In this document: in pieces, positions 26,490 through 35,913 of the stretch
Layout: each line of letters starts with the position of its first letter
Numbering within the stretch: position 1 is the stretch's first letter
Origin: a virus
IMG/VR virus record: IMGVR_UViG_3300015371_000034
Coordinates: 1 to 61,968 of that record
Length of the DNA: 61,968 nucleotides
Direction: 5' to 3' (one strand)
The notes under the pieces: model-generated
What the model saw: only the letters and a program-made list of their open reading frames with translations
The model's database searches: none
Told to the model about the DNA's origin: nothing
Program-made: the position numbers and the translations under genes

Positions 26490-26839
26490 TGCCATCATTC
26501 CGACAAAAAGAAGTTATCAATCCGCACCTGCGGCTTCCATTGCAGTTCGGCGGCCTGAACGGCGGGGCTCTGGTTAACGAGCAGGACACTCCTGAGGATA
26601 TCGTCGATTGCATCAAGGCTATCATCGCCTGGCCGGTCGGCACCCGCCACGATATGCCTGAGTTCGGGGTCCCTGACCTGCTGTTCCGAGTGCAGAATGA
26701 ACTCAAGGTGCAGGAGCTTCGCAACGCCATTGAGGAGTGGGAGGAGCGTGCGACAATCGCAACAGAAAGCGGGCCAGTATTGACCGACGACATCGTCTGG
26801 AATATCTTGATCAAGGCAGGGGTGATCCAGGATGCCTGA
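26489..26839 (+). CDS. Baseplate wedge protein, gp25/gpW-like (116 aa)
   Basis: The size and the motif WPVGTRHDMPEFGVPDLLF match the gp25-like fold of wedge proteins that contact the first sheath ring and hold the sheath extended. The EWEERA segment near the C-terminus also fits. It precedes the gpJ-like gene, the standard order in contractile systems. Confidence 0.8.
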   Translation: MPSFRQKEVINPHLRLPLQFGGLNGGALVNEQDTPEDIVDCIKAIIAWPVGTRHDMPEFGVPDLLFRVQNELKVQELRNAIEEWEERATIATESGPVLTDDIVWNILIKAGVIQDA

Positions 26840-28319
26840 TTACATCATCGAACCGCTCGACACTAACGCCGATGAAATCTTTCAGAATTTCGTCGAGTTT
26901 GTGCGGACGACGTTCCCTGATTGGGAGCCGAGCGAGGGCCAACTTGACGTCATCATCGCGCGCTACTTCTCGATGCAGGCTGCCTTCACCGCTGACATGG
27001 CGAGCCGCGTACAGCGCGCGATCTTCCGCTACTTTGGCGCGAGCCTAGCTAACATTCAGCCGCTACCCGGAGCCCCGGCGCAGGCTACAATTCACTTCGT
27101 TATTGACGACCCAAACGAGCCGCCCGTCAATCATACGCTGCCCCTTGGCACCTTGGTCGCTCTGACTGATAACGATGGCGATAGCTTCGCCTTCTCGACG
27201 ATGACTGATCTAGTCGTCCTGGCCGGCGCCACTGACGCTGAGGTGCAGGCGCAGGCGATCGACAGCGGAGCCGACGAGAACGGCATCACCGGCACCGTCG
27301 AGATGATTGAGCAGACCGACTGGATCGGCACCGCCCATGTCGTCGGCGCAAGCTCAGGCGGGGCCGATGAAGAAGAGGACGACCTCTACATCCAGAGGCT
27401 GACCGACAACCTCCGCTTGATGGCGCCACGGCCGATCTTTGCTGAAGACTTTGCCGTGTTCGCACAGAACGTTCCTGGCGTCTGGCGAGCAGCGGTGATT
27501 GATAACTTCGGCGGCGGCGCACTAGACATCCAGAAGCTTGAGCACGATTGCACCGGCGGCACAATGCAAATTGACTGGATGAGTGAGACCACAACAGCGA
27601 TTCTCTGGAACGCAACTAGCACCCAGATGCGGACGGCGCTTGAAGGTCTGGCACAGATCGACTCGTCTGACATCGATGTCACAGGTGGGCCGCTGCCTGG
27701 CACTCCGATTGTAGTTACGTTCAAGGGCAAGTGGGCCTACCAGTACGTTGACCTTTTGGAGATCGACGATGCTGGATTGGTTGGCGGCACGTTTGTGAGT
27801 ACGTCAAAGATCGGATTTGGTCAACCCTTCGATACCAACACGGAGAACTCGATCGCTCTCAGCGCGGTCGATGTGGACGGCAACCCGCTGCCGACCGCCG
27901 TCAAGGACCAACTACTCGAATACTTGGCGAGCACCCGGCCGCAGAACTTCCTGATCACATTTGTCGATCCGGCTTACCACGTCGTCAATGTCAACTACAC
28001 AGTGCGAGCGGTCCGCTACCAGGACCCCGATACGATTAGGGCTTTGATCAACACAAACCTGGCGAACTACCTCGACCCATCGAACTGGGGACGGTATCCG
28101 TTCCAGTCGCAGAGCCGTGTCTGGCAGCTACAGCCGACTGTGCGATACCTGGAGCTTACGACGGTTGTGGAGAATATTCTCGGCGTCGATTACATCGAGG
28201 ACCTGACATTCAATATTGACGGTGGCGCTATGACTTCCGCCAACAAGACGTTCGAGGGCGGACCCTTCAGCCTGACGCGCCCCGGCGTGATCGATGGTAT
28301 TGTGAGCCTGCCAGTCTGA
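26832..28319 (+). CDS. Baseplate protein J-like (495 aa)
   Basis: The N-terminal region with TTFPDWEPSEGQLDVIIARY, the middle PLPGAPAQATIHFVI and GTLVALTDNDGD, and the segment GADEEEDDLYIQRLTDNLRL are typical of gpJ/gp6-like baseplate wedge proteins. These link wedges into the baseplate ring that triggers contraction. An insertion around residues 235-315 looks like an extra beta domain. It overlaps the gp25-like gene by 8 bases. Confidence 0.85.
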   Translation: MPDYIIEPLDTNADEIFQNFVEFVRTTFPDWEPSEGQLDVIIARYFSMQAAFTADMASRVQRAIFRYFGASLANIQPLPGAPAQATIHFVIDDPNEPPVNHTLPLGTLVALTDNDGDSFAFSTMTDLVVLAGATDAEVQAQAIDSGADENGITGTVEMIEQTDWIGTAHVVGASSGGADEEEDDLYIQRLTDNLRLMAPRPIFAEDFAVFAQNVPGVWRAAVIDNFGGGALDIQKLEHDCTGGTMQIDWMSETTTAILWNATSTQMRTALEGLAQIDSSDIDVTGGPLPGTPIVVTFKGKWAYQYVDLLEIDDAGLVGGTFVSTSKIGFGQPFDTNTENSIALSAVDVDGNPLPTAVKDQLLEYLASTRPQNFLITFVDPAYHVVNVNYTVRAVRYQDPDTIRALINTNLANYLDPSNWGRYPFQSQSRVWQLQPTVRYLELTTVVENILGVDYIEDLTFNIDGGAMTSANKTFEGGPFSLTRPGVIDGIVSLPV

Positions 28320-29476
28320 TGGCGGTTCTTGGTTACAGCACGAAGGGAACATTCTCCAATGTAGAGAATTTGGCCCCTGGCTGGGTGATTGTTAACAAGT
28401 TCACCCTAGCAGCAGCTGATACACTTCGTGAGCTACACGGCTGGTTCAATTCTACTACAGGGTACGGGTCGGCACGGCTCTTGATCTACAAGGCCGACGG
28501 GATCGCCGGTCTGCCGAGCACCTTGGTCGCCTACACGAATATCCTCGACTGGAGTCCTGTTGGAGATTTCGAGCTAAAGCAGGTTGGACTCAACGTTCCG
28601 TTGCCAGCAGGCGACTACTGGATTGGCTGGAGTTGCCTTACCATTACAGGACCCACTGGCGCTTTCGGTGAGAACACCGGCGGGACGATGCGGCAAAACA
28701 CCGGCTGGCCCGACCCGCCACCGAACCCCTTTGGCACAGCGCTTGCTGGACACACTTACAAGATGAGCGTTTGGGCGGTTATCGGCCCGCCCCCGCCACC
28801 ACCGCCTGACCCGCCGATGATTGACTTCGCCGCGCTCTACCCCAACGCGATTGGCGAGGAAGCCTGCTCTGTTGACTTTGCGCCGCTGCGCGACATGCAC
28901 GGCGACCCAGACAATACGCTCTGTACGTACCTGCATGGCCTGGCCGGTATGTACAAGCCGATCGATGATATCGCAAAGGATGGGCCGAACGGCGAGCCCG
29001 GCTGGAGTCAAATCTTCGACCTTGAACGAGCCAAGACCGAGTGGCTGCCCTGGGCAGGGCAACTGGTCGGATACTCTGTGCCGCAGCGCGCGAGCAACCA
29101 GAGCCTAGCGGTCTATGACGTCGGGCAACGCGAACGCATCATCACGCGGTCGGCCTATCGTCGTGGTGAGATCAGCTTGCTCTCTGAGGTGATTGCCGAG
29201 CAACTGAACCCGCCTAAGCGCCTGAGAATTTTCGAGCGGGACGGCGGCGACCCGTTCCTCATCACAGTTTACATTATGTTCGAGGACATAGCGACGAGCA
29301 TCGAGGAGATCACAAGAGCTGCTCAGTCACAGAAGATCGCTGGCTTGATAATGAATATCAGGACAATACATGTTAACGATGTCACGTACGATATGTTGAG
29401 ATTCGGCAACACAGACTACCAGCAGGTCAAGACCGATCACGCAACCTATCAGACCGTCAAAGATCACCCTGGATAG
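28319..29476 (+). CDS. Tail protein I-like baseplate protein with N-terminal adhesin-like domain (385 aa)
   Basis: Residues about 1-155 are a beta domain (FTLAAADTLRELHGWFNSTT, PAGDYWIGWSCLTITG) similar to the DUF4082-like part of the giant spike. A poly-Pro stretch (PPPPPPPDPP) then leads to a C-terminal domain with the gpI pattern (LERAKTEWLPWAGQLVG, QRERIITRSAYRRGEISLL). Family gpI connects wedge to fibres, so this may be a gpI-fibre fusion. It is the last large gene of the late block. Confidence 0.68.
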   Translation: MAVLGYSTKGTFSNVENLAPGWVIVNKFTLAAADTLRELHGWFNSTTGYGSARLLIYKADGIAGLPSTLVAYTNILDWSPVGDFELKQVGLNVPLPAGDYWIGWSCLTITGPTGAFGENTGGTMRQNTGWPDPPPNPFGTALAGHTYKMSVWAVIGPPPPPPPDPPMIDFAALYPNAIGEEACSVDFAPLRDMHGDPDNTLCTYLHGLAGMYKPIDDIAKDGPNGEPGWSQIFDLERAKTEWLPWAGQLVGYSVPQRASNQSLAVYDVGQRERIITRSAYRRGEISLLSEVIAEQLNPPKRLRIFERDGGDPFLITVYIMFEDIATSIEEITRAAQSQKIAGLIMNIRTIHVNDVTYDMLRFGNTDYQQVKTDHATYQTVKDHPG

Positions 29477-29482
29477 TGACTT

Positions 29483-29632
29483 ATGAGATTTCGATGGCTA
29501 TGTCCTGACTGCCTGCGTTGCAACAAGATCGTCACGCTAGAGGCAGACATACGTCGGCTCGTGTATAGGTGTCCCGTCTGTACGTACGAGCTTTCAGACC
29601 AAGAGCTTGACAAGCGCTCCAGGGCGGCATAA
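29483..29632 (+). CDS. Small zinc-ribbon protein (49 aa)
   Basis: ATG 29483 opens a 49-residue frame with CPDCLRC near the start and CPVC at about residues 30-33, a plausible four-Cys zinc ribbon. It is the last gene of the plus-strand late block. Function unknown; it may be a regulator or a small virion component. Confidence 0.6.
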   Translation: MRFRWLCPDCLRCNKIVTLEADIRRLVYRCPVCTYELSDQELDKRSRAA

Positions 29633-29635
29633 TTT

Positions 29636-29702
29636 CCCAGCCTTCTCCCAGGGCCGAAAATAGGCCCTAGTCCTACCCCTCGGGACTAGCTCGGAGGCTG
29701 GG
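29636..29702. terminator. Branched bidirectional terminator between convergent gene blocks
   Basis: CCCAGCCT (29636-29643) pairs with AGGCTGGG (29695-29702). Inside lie two more hairpins: GGGCC/GGCCC (29651-29667) and CTAGTCC/GGACTAG (29667-29689). The three-way fold lies exactly where plus-strand late genes and minus-strand early genes meet, so it can stop transcripts from both sides. Confidence 0.65.
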
Positions 29703-29734
29703 AGGGGGCTGGGAACAGGGGTCGTTCTGCTGGA

Positions 29735-30142
29735 TTAGCCCGAATCCGGCCTGCCGACGTACGGATACAGCCGATTCAGGAGTCCGGTGTCTTCAAACCT
29801 TGTGGCTACGACGTCAACTGTCGTTAGCTCGATTGAACGGATTGGCGTCGGCTCGCACCCAGAACGCTCCCACGCGTAACCGCGCGCCCATTTGTTCACT
29901 AGCCCTTCACTCACGTCGATGCGACGCGCCAGCTCCTTCGCCCCGATCATCTTGATTTGAAAGAGCACCCACATACGGAATGGTACGAAGTCTACATGTC
30001 CCTTGCGGAATCCTGATTCCTTTTGCCGTGTCATGTTGCGCTCGACTACCATCTCCCCGATCACGTCGAACGCTTCATCTAGCTGCTTGGTCTTGAGTGC
30101 TAGCTCCTCTTCTAGCTCAGAGATGCTTTTGTGCTCGGTCAT
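29735..30142 (-). CDS. Coiled-coil protein with helix-turn-helix-like segment (135 aa)
   Basis: Residues 1-45 form a coiled coil (SISELEEELALKTKQLDEAF). Residues about 70-95 (GAKELARRIDVSEGLVNKWA) have the spacing of a helix-turn-helix. It could be a DNA-binding regulator acting as a dimer. It is the last gene of the minus-strand block, and its start overlaps the stop of the tiny gene upstream (ATGA). Confidence 0.6.
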   Translation of the reverse strand: MTEHKSISELEEELALKTKQLDEAFDVIGEMVVERNMTRQKESGFRKGHVDFVPFRMWVLFQIKMIGAKELARRIDVSEGLVNKWARGYAWERSGCEPTPIRSIELTTVDVVATRFEDTGLLNRLYPYVGRPDSG

Positions 30143-30222
30143 TTCCAGATCCAGATAAGGCTAATGATCGTTATGCAGATTCCGCACAGGATCATAAATG
30201 TTGTCCAGTCGGCATCGCTCAT
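30139..30222 (-). CDS. 27-residue membrane peptide
   Basis: The frame reads MSDADWTTFMILCGICITII and continues SLIWIWK. Its ATG overlaps the TGA of the ThyX-like gene, and its own TGA overlaps the next ATG, an ATGA coupling on both sides. One membrane helix fills most of it. The double coupling argues for real translation. Confidence 0.6.
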   Translation of the reverse strand: MSDADWTTFMILCGICITIISLIWIWK

Positions 30223-31181
30223 CGCACCCATGCCGCTGTCGGGTCGAGCAGCCATTCCTCCGGCTTGATTTTGTCGAACTGTCCGTTATCGACACGTTCG
30301 CGGATCGTGCAGCCTCTGTCCATCGACGCCTTGAACATGCAAGCGCCCTTCTGGAAACAGATCGGTACAAAGAGCTTTTCGTGGTCTGCGATGTACTCGA
30401 ACTGCCAGTCGTTGCCTTGTGGGTCCTCAATGAAGTGGCCCGGATGTTTGTTGTCTGGCCAACGTTGCGGCGAGCCGTACTCTCGGATCGCCCGACGCAT
30501 GTCAGCGTGCAGCATTCGCCATTCCCATTGTGCTTGCGTGCAGAGCCGCTTGCCGATCTCAGACACGAGGTTGCGCAGGTTTGTCTTCCAGTGCGCTCTC
30601 GTCAGTACGTTCATCGGCAACAGGCCACGCGCATCCTCGGCCGGGACGCCGTCAGCGATCAAGGCGAGATACTGCTCGTGTATGTGTTCGATCGCTAGGT
30701 CCCAGCGAACCTTACGTGAGCGCTTCTGTTGGATAGACGGGCCAGGCCGATTTGTGATCTCTTCCTTGACGGCGAAGCGGAGTGACTCGCCCGCGAATAC
30801 AGCGGTGCGCTGAGTGCGCATCTGATCGAAGGTCGCTCTCGTCATACCCTCGACCATAAAGTGGAAGTCGATCGCTTCCAACGGCGTCTGGAGAGCGGTC
30901 TTGAAGCACTCGTCGAAGTAGTGGCGGCGCTGCTCATCTGTGATCTCTGCTAGGTCCCGTACAACAATGCCTTCGTACATCATCGAGAAGGCCGCGACCG
31001 CTCCGAGCGGATCGGGTGTAGCAGATAGCAGGTGAACTCTTGGTCGCTCAAGCGCCTGCTCCTCGACAGGCTCGGCTTCGTACATAGCCTTATCGACATA
31101 TGTACTGACTTCCTTCGATGGTTCGTCCACCTCTACGTCCTTCCAGTAGATACCTTTGTCGTCTTTGAATGCTACCTTCAT
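30219..31181 (-). CDS. thyX: ThyX-like flavin-dependent thymidylate synthase (320 aa)
   Basis: The C-terminal half has the ThyX blocks: FHFMVEGMTRATFDQM, then TQRTAVFAGESLRF aligned to the signature RHRxxSxNExSxRY, and TNLRNLVSEIGKRLCTQAQW ending in the usual EWR. ThyX methylates dUMP with FADH2 and methylene-tetrahydrofolate. Here the first Arg-His of the signature is Thr-Gln, while the third Arg, Ser and last Arg remain. About 60 extra N-terminal residues are charged. It could be an ordinary thymidylate synthase or a relative making a modified pyrimidine. Confidence 0.75.
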   Translation of the reverse strand: MKVAFKDDKGIYWKDVEVDEPSKEVSTYVDKAMYEAEPVEEQALERPRVHLLSATPDPLGAVAAFSMMYEGIVVRDLAEITDEQRRHYFDECFKTALQTPLEAIDFHFMVEGMTRATFDQMRTQRTAVFAGESLRFAVKEEITNRPGPSIQQKRSRKVRWDLAIEHIHEQYLALIADGVPAEDARGLLPMNVLTRAHWKTNLRNLVSEIGKRLCTQAQWEWRMLHADMRRAIREYGSPQRWPDNKHPGHFIEDPQGNDWQFEYIADHEKLFVPICFQKGACMFKASMDRGCTIRERVDNGQFDKIKPEEWLLDPTAAWVR

Positions 31182-31396
31182 CAGTCCTCCTCATCGTCAG
31201 GAGCGACTCCGCGTAGTACATCGCGGGCAGCGCGACATTCATCGATTACCGCCCACAAAGGCGATTCACCACGATGTCCGTCCATGCGATCTGCGAACTC
31301 AGCGAACGGACGCAGCGCCTCCCGCAGCCGCTCGACCTCAGCCTCGGCATCCAGTAACTCCCGGTAGCGCGAGTCGTTGATATTGTGGTTTATCAT
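31181..31396 (-). CDS. Small helical hypothetical protein (71 aa)
   Basis: The product is one or two charged helices (SRYRELLDAEAEVERLREAL) with an acidic end. Similar short proteins are common in actinophages next to nucleotide genes, but no function is known. Its stop shares a base with the ThyX-like start. Confidence 0.6.
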   Translation of the reverse strand: MINHNINDSRYRELLDAEAEVERLREALRPFAEFADRMDGHRGESPLWAVIDECRAARDVLRGVAPDDEED

Positions 31397-32205
31397 TCTT
31401 TCATCCAGTCGATGCGTTCTTCCCAGTCAGGCACGAAGTCATTCATAAACTTCTTCCACCAGCAGATCATACGGTTGCCGTTGTTAGGCGTGCTGATGTA
31501 CCTAGGCCCCCACTTCTTGTAGATGATCTTGTGGCTATGCAGCTGTCCCTTTAGTCTGCTCTCCTGGTCCTCGTGGTGGAAGTCGTTGATGCCTCCTTTT
31601 GTGTAGCGTCCAGCGATGCTGACTCCGCTGACTCCGGCGTGAACGTACCACGTGGCCTGTAGTGCTGCCATACCTTGGCGAACCAGTTCGTCGTCGCCCC
31701 AACCGGAATGTAGTCGAACATCGAAGTTACCGATGGCAAGCGCCCTCCGTACGTTGAGTGAGAACAGCCGCTTCCCCAGAGCGCCCTTGCTCATAAGCGG
31801 TCTGTCCTCGTTCTTGATAGTTTGGTTGCCGAACATCAGGCCGTAGAACGGCACCATGATGCCGATGCCTAGTGTGTTAAGTCCCTCCCACTCGTAGAGC
31901 CGGTTAACGTCAGAATCGGGATGCGGGTAGATGTCGTCGTCCGACATGATGATGCGGTCGCAGCCAAGGTAGTTCGCCCTATTGACGATGAAGTTCCTGC
32001 TGAAGTTGATACCTCGATTGCTGTCGGGCAGCCGCAGTAGTGAAACCTTTGGGTGCTGCCGGGTAATGAATCTTAGGTAGTCTCTTGAATCCTCGGGCTC
32101 GACGACCAGGATGATCTCTTCGACATCCTGCTCTCGCCACTTTGGTAGGCTACGTTCAAGCAAGAACGCACGCTTCCTCGTAGGTATGAAAATTATGGCT
32201 CCCAT
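31393..32205 (-). CDS. GT-A type glycosyltransferase-like protein (270 aa)
   Basis: The N-terminus IIFIPTRKRAFLLERSLPKW and the metal-binding motif RIIMSDDDIYP (DxD type) match family-2-like, GT-A fold glycosyltransferases. A C-terminal acceptor region has LHSGWGDDELVRQGM. No membrane segment is present, so it acts in the cytoplasm. In this place, among nucleotide genes, DNA-base glycosylation is an attractive role; glycosylation of a protein or small molecule is possible too. Confidence 0.7.
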   Translation of the reverse strand: MGAIIFIPTRKRAFLLERSLPKWREQDVEEIILVVEPEDSRDYLRFITRQHPKVSLLRLPDSNRGINFSRNFIVNRANYLGCDRIIMSDDDIYPHPDSDVNRLYEWEGLNTLGIGIMVPFYGLMFGNQTIKNEDRPLMSKGALGKRLFSLNVRRALAIGNFDVRLHSGWGDDELVRQGMAALQATWYVHAGVSGVSIAGRYTKGGINDFHHEDQESRLKGQLHSHKIIYKKWGPRYISTPNNGNRMICWWKKFMNDFVPDWEERIDWMKE

Positions 32206-32411
32206 GTTACTCCTTTGACGTTGGGGATGGACACCTTATCCCGCTCCTGTTCACGACGCATTTTCAGAATGTTATGGGCACCTCTCCAATCTGTCGCTAC
32301 TCCGTTACCTGTGACGGGATTGGTATATTGGATGCCGTACCATCCTACGTTCCAACCACCTTTGCCGCGCTTAGTGATGCGGCGCTTTCTTGTCCATCTC
32401 GTTGGTCTCAA
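32193..32411 (-). CDS. Small basic hypothetical protein (72 aa)
   Basis: TTG 32411 overlaps the stop of the MazG-like gene, and the end overlaps the glycosyltransferase start by 13 bases. The first 20 residues are strongly basic (RPTRWTRKRRITKRGKGGW), the rest polar (TDWRGAHNILKMRREQERD). It may bind nucleic acid. No family known. Confidence 0.55.
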   Translation of the reverse strand: MRPTRWTRKRRITKRGKGGWNVGWYGIQYTNPVTGNGVATDWRGAHNILKMRREQERDKVSIPNVKGVTWEP

Positions 32412-32770
32412 AAGTTCTTTCCGTGTAGGTGTTCTCTGAAATCGTTAATCATCATCTTGTCCGCGACCGCTTGGTCGAGGTCGATGTTGCGTGCCGCTGT
32501 GAAGTCGAGCAGCCGGATCAGCACGTCGGCGCACTCCATAGCCAACTCTTCCTCGCCCTTGTTCTTGCGCAGGCACTCCAGCATCTCGCTCAGCTCGCTA
32601 TGAATGAGAGCGATCTTCTCGGCATAGATGCTCGGGTTCTCGACGTAGACAGACTCGTTCTCGATGTCTCTGTACACAATCGTCTTGTGGTCCCAGAAGC
32701 CGTGCTGCTCGGCTGTGTGGTGGCACTCTGCGGCTAGCTCGTTTAGGCTCAGTCTGGCTGGATCAACCAT
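32408..32770 (-). CDS. MazG-like nucleotide pyrophosphohydrolase (120 aa)
   Basis: The all-helical sequence has the metal-binding pattern of the MazG family: EKIALIHSELSEMLECLRKN followed by ELAMECADVLIRLLDF (ExxE...ExxD type). Members hydrolyse NTPs or dNTPs, cleaning or redirecting the pool. It overlaps the DNA polymerase gene end by 22 bases and fits the surrounding nucleotide group. Confidence 0.78.
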   Translation of the reverse strand: MVDPARLSLNELAAECHHTAEQHGFWDHKTIVYRDIENESVYVENPSIYAEKIALIHSELSEMLECLRKNKGEEELAMECADVLIRLLDFTAARNIDLDQAVADKMMINDFREHLHGKNF

Positions 32771-35700
32771 AGCTTATCCACCTGCACTCCGTATCGTGGT
32801 TTGCGGCCGGTTACTAGCATCAGGACGTTCTGATCCTTGGCGGCGAAGATGTCCTGCTTGTACTGCGGGAACCGCCAGCGATTGATCTTCAACATCGTCT
32901 GGTCGTCGGCGTCCCGTGCATAGATGATGCAGAACTCTCTGAGTTCTGGGTCCTTGATATCGTCTAGGTCCGATGTGTTGCCGCGTGCGACGTTGATCTC
33001 GAAGATATCGCGGATGTTGTACTTAACCATTTCACCGAGCCAGACAACCTTCGTGCCCTGCTGCGCCTCATCGAGTTCACGGCTCGTGTGAGTAGGCAGC
33101 GGCAGGATTGTTCCGTTGTCGTGTAGCGTTCCTTCGCCTAACTCTTGAGTCACCTCTCTGATGCTGCGTTCGAGCCGGTAGATGTCGTGCGGGTCCTCCT
33201 GTGCTATCCAGAGCTTGATCTTCTCGATCGTCTTGGGGCCGATGCCCTTGATCTTAACTAGCTCGTCCCAGTCAGCGGGTTCGGCGTCGATGATGTTCTG
33301 CGCTGTCTTCTTGCCGATCCCCTTGATTTGGCTATAGCCCGCCCGGATACGCATGTTTCCTGCTGGCTTCCAGGAGCCTTCTGACTTGCCGACGCGCGGC
33401 TTCAAGATGCGGATGTTATGCTGGCTGGCGTCCCGGAGTATGTCTCGATGTTTGTGCTCGCCATAGTGCCTGACACTGGCGGCATAGAACTCCGCTGGAT
33501 GATGAACTTTGAACCACATTGTCCAGTACGCAAGCAAGCCGTACGCCACACAATGTGCCGCGTTGAACGCATATGATCCAGACGTAATCATATCGCCCCA
33601 GACTTTGCGAGCCTGAGTCTCTGATATGGGCGGGTAGTCCGTCCGATCGGCTAGTGTCTGACATCCTTCCCAGAACCTTCCCCATGATCGATTGAATTCC
33701 TGTTCTCCAATCTTTCTTGAAATGATCTTTCGTATGTAAGCTGCGTGCGTCCAAGGAAAATCCCCCACTTCGCGGACGATGCGGAGTATCTGTTCCTGGT
33801 AAACAATCTGGAACTGTGTTGTTTCCGTGATCGCATCGACAGCTGGATGGAATTTCTCCGCTCTGGCGCGCCCGAATTTGATAGCAGCGTACATCGAAGC
33901 TGCACCGTTATGTAGCGGTCCTGGTCGGCTGAGAGCGTTACAGTCCATGATCTCGCTGAAACGTTCGGGTTTGAGAATCTGGCAAACCGAGCGCATCGCT
34001 CGCCCATCAAACTGAAAGACCGCCGTGACGTCGTTACGTTTGAATGCTTCATAGACCTCCTTGTCGTCGAGCGGGATTTGGTACAAATCGTCGATCGTCT
34101 GCCCCGTCCACTTAAGCATCGTCCAGAGAGCCGACATCGTGCTGAGCCCCAGGAAGTCCATCTTCAGGAGTCCCTGGCGCTCGGCGTCGTACTTGTCGAA
34201 CGCGACTACGTCAGCGTAAGTATCACCGATCTTTTTGTGGTAGATAGCTGCCACGTCCCTGATGTCTGAGCTAGCGACCACGTAGGCGGCAGCGTGGACA
34301 CCGGAGCCACGAACGTTGCCTTCCAGAAGTTCAGCTCGTCGAAGGTCGGGGTAGCGCTCGACCACATCGGCGGCCTGAGGGAATTGTTCAATAGTGTCCT
34401 CAACCGTCGCGCTTGCTCGTAGGTCACCACTCGACCTTTCAATTAGGAAGGACTTGATCGTTTCAACTTCGAACTTTGGAACCCGGTACACCCGCGCTAT
34501 GTCGTCGAGCGCTAGCTTGCCTTTGAAGTAGGTGAAAGTTCCGATGTTCGCAACACTAGGATAGCGAGTCGCCAGATAGTCACGTAGTATCCCTTGGTCG
34601 CGTACCTCGCTTGGGAAGTCGATATCAATATCTGGTAGGTCTTCACGCGTAACATCGATGAAACGCTCGAAGATGAGAAGTGGAAATCGTAGAGGGTCAA
34701 CTTCCGTGATCCTGAGCACAAACGCCGCCAGGCTCCCGGCGGCAGATCCACGTGCTGGACCGACAGGTATTCCTCTGTCCTTGATATACGTGATGGCATC
34801 CGCTACAATGAGAAAGTAATTCTCATACCCCTTCTGTTCGATTAGATCAACCTCGTATTGAAGCCTCCTCTTGTAGCGGGCGCGCTCCGCACCCGGTAGT
34901 TTGTCGAAGCCTCTGAACTTCCAACCCTCGCGTAGCAGGTGCCTCCAGTAGCTCCTAACATCCTGCCAACCGGCGGGCAAGGGGTAGTCGGGCATCGGGA
35001 TACGCGGCAGTGTGACACAGCATTCTTCAGCTATGTCGGCGGTCGTCTGTACGGCGGCGATTGCCTGCCGACGGTCAAGCCCTGTGCCGATGAGCTTACG
35101 TACGATAGTCCCGTCGTTGATTGGGGGACAGAGCCCGATGTCGTAACCCCAATCTCGCTCCATTTCTTCGAGCGTACGACGTTCACCAGGACGCAGATTG
35201 TGAAGAATCTTCTGAACCTCGGCCTCCTCCAGAGCCGTGTAGTGGCAATCCATCGAAGCGACCAGCTTGGCTCCCACTCGATCCGCAACACGTGCAAGGA
35301 GTGGAGCTGCCCTTCTGTGAGGCTCAAGTTCAGGAAAACCTTGAACTTCGATGAAGTAAGCGCTTCCAAACGCTGCCTTGAATCGGCGGGCGACTTTGAG
35401 GCCGCGAGCATACGAGCCATCGCGGGGATCAAGACCTTTACCTCCTACTAGACTACAGAACAGGAGCGAGCCCGAACACCCCGAAAGGATGATCAGGCCC
35501 GCCTTGTGCTCGACGAGTGTGCGGAAGCTTACTGTTGGTTCGTACCGATGTCCTGTTTCTCCGGCCGGGACTGGTCCGCCGTCGGGCATACGCTCCCAGC
35601 TGAGCGTCACCATGCGCAGCAGGTTGCGGTATCCCTCAGCGTTCTTAGCCAGCACTGTGAGGTGCATCTTGCGCCGACCTTCAGGGTCCCAGGGACACGG

Positions 35701-35913
35701 CATGTAAATCTCGCAGCCAAAGATCGGCTTGATGCCCTGACCGATCTTCTCAATGCTCTCCTCGAACTTGACGTGCGAGTCTACATTGCCGTGCTCCGTC
35801 ATAGCGAGCGATGGCATCTGTAGCTCGACCGCGCGCCTTACATGCGCCTCCGGTAGCTGGTAGCCATCCATGTAGGAGAACGTGCTATGATGATGCAAGC
35901 TCCTGAATCGCAT
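32749..35913 (-). CDS. dnaE: DNA polymerase III alpha subunit (DnaE-like), phage replicative polymerase
   Basis: The start ATG 35913 gives MRFRSLHHHSTFSYMDG, the standard PHP-domain opening of DnaE; an open frame continues to 36036. Domains in order: PHP (1-270), palm with GPARGSAAGSLAAF and the catalytic PDIDIDFPSEVRDQG, then fingers and a helix-hairpin-helix region (IKGIGKKTAQNI, IKGIGPKTIEKI). A C-terminal OB-like segment follows. At 1054 residues it is slightly shorter than bacterial DnaE. No separate proofreading nuclease was seen; the PHP domain could supply one. Confidence 0.93.
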   Translation of the reverse strand: MRFRSLHHHSTFSYMDGYQLPEAHVRRAVELQMPSLAMTEHGNVDSHVKFEESIEKIGQGIKPIFGCEIYMPCPWDPEGRRKMHLTVLAKNAEGYRNLLRMVTLSWERMPDGGPVPAGETGHRYEPTVSFRTLVEHKAGLIILSGCSGSLLFCSLVGGKGLDPRDGSYARGLKVARRFKAAFGSAYFIEVQGFPELEPHRRAAPLLARVADRVGAKLVASMDCHYTALEEAEVQKILHNLRPGERRTLEEMERDWGYDIGLCPPINDGTIVRKLIGTGLDRRQAIAAVQTTADIAEECCVTLPRIPMPDYPLPAGWQDVRSYWRHLLREGWKFRGFDKLPGAERARYKRRLQYEVDLIEQKGYENYFLIVADAITYIKDRGIPVGPARGSAAGSLAAFVLRITEVDPLRFPLLIFERFIDVTREDLPDIDIDFPSEVRDQGILRDYLATRYPSVANIGTFTYFKGKLALDDIARVYRVPKFEVETIKSFLIERSSGDLRASATVEDTIEQFPQAADVVERYPDLRRAELLEGNVRGSGVHAAAYVVASSDIRDVAAIYHKKIGDTYADVVAFDKYDAERQGLLKMDFLGLSTMSALWTMLKWTGQTIDDLYQIPLDDKEVYEAFKRNDVTAVFQFDGRAMRSVCQILKPERFSEIMDCNALSRPGPLHNGAASMYAAIKFGRARAEKFHPAVDAITETTQFQIVYQEQILRIVREVGDFPWTHAAYIRKIISRKIGEQEFNRSWGRFWEGCQTLADRTDYPPISETQARKVWGDMITSGSYAFNAAHCVAYGLLAYWTMWFKVHHPAEFYAASVRHYGEHKHRDILRDASQHNIRILKPRVGKSEGSWKPAGNMRIRAGYSQIKGIGKKTAQNIIDAEPADWDELVKIKGIGPKTIEKIKLWIAQEDPHDIYRLERSIREVTQELGEGTLHDNGTILPLPTHTSRELDEAQQGTKVVWLGEMVKYNIRDIFEINVARGNTSDLDDIKDPELREFCIIYARDADDQTMLKINRWRFPQYKQDIFAAKDQNVLMLVTGRKPRYGVQVDKLWLIQPD

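Noticed and set aside
29735-30142. Phage repressor and lysogeny module
   Set aside because: A helix-turn-helix-like segment is present, but there is no integrase, excisionase, attachment site or partition gene anywhere in the window.
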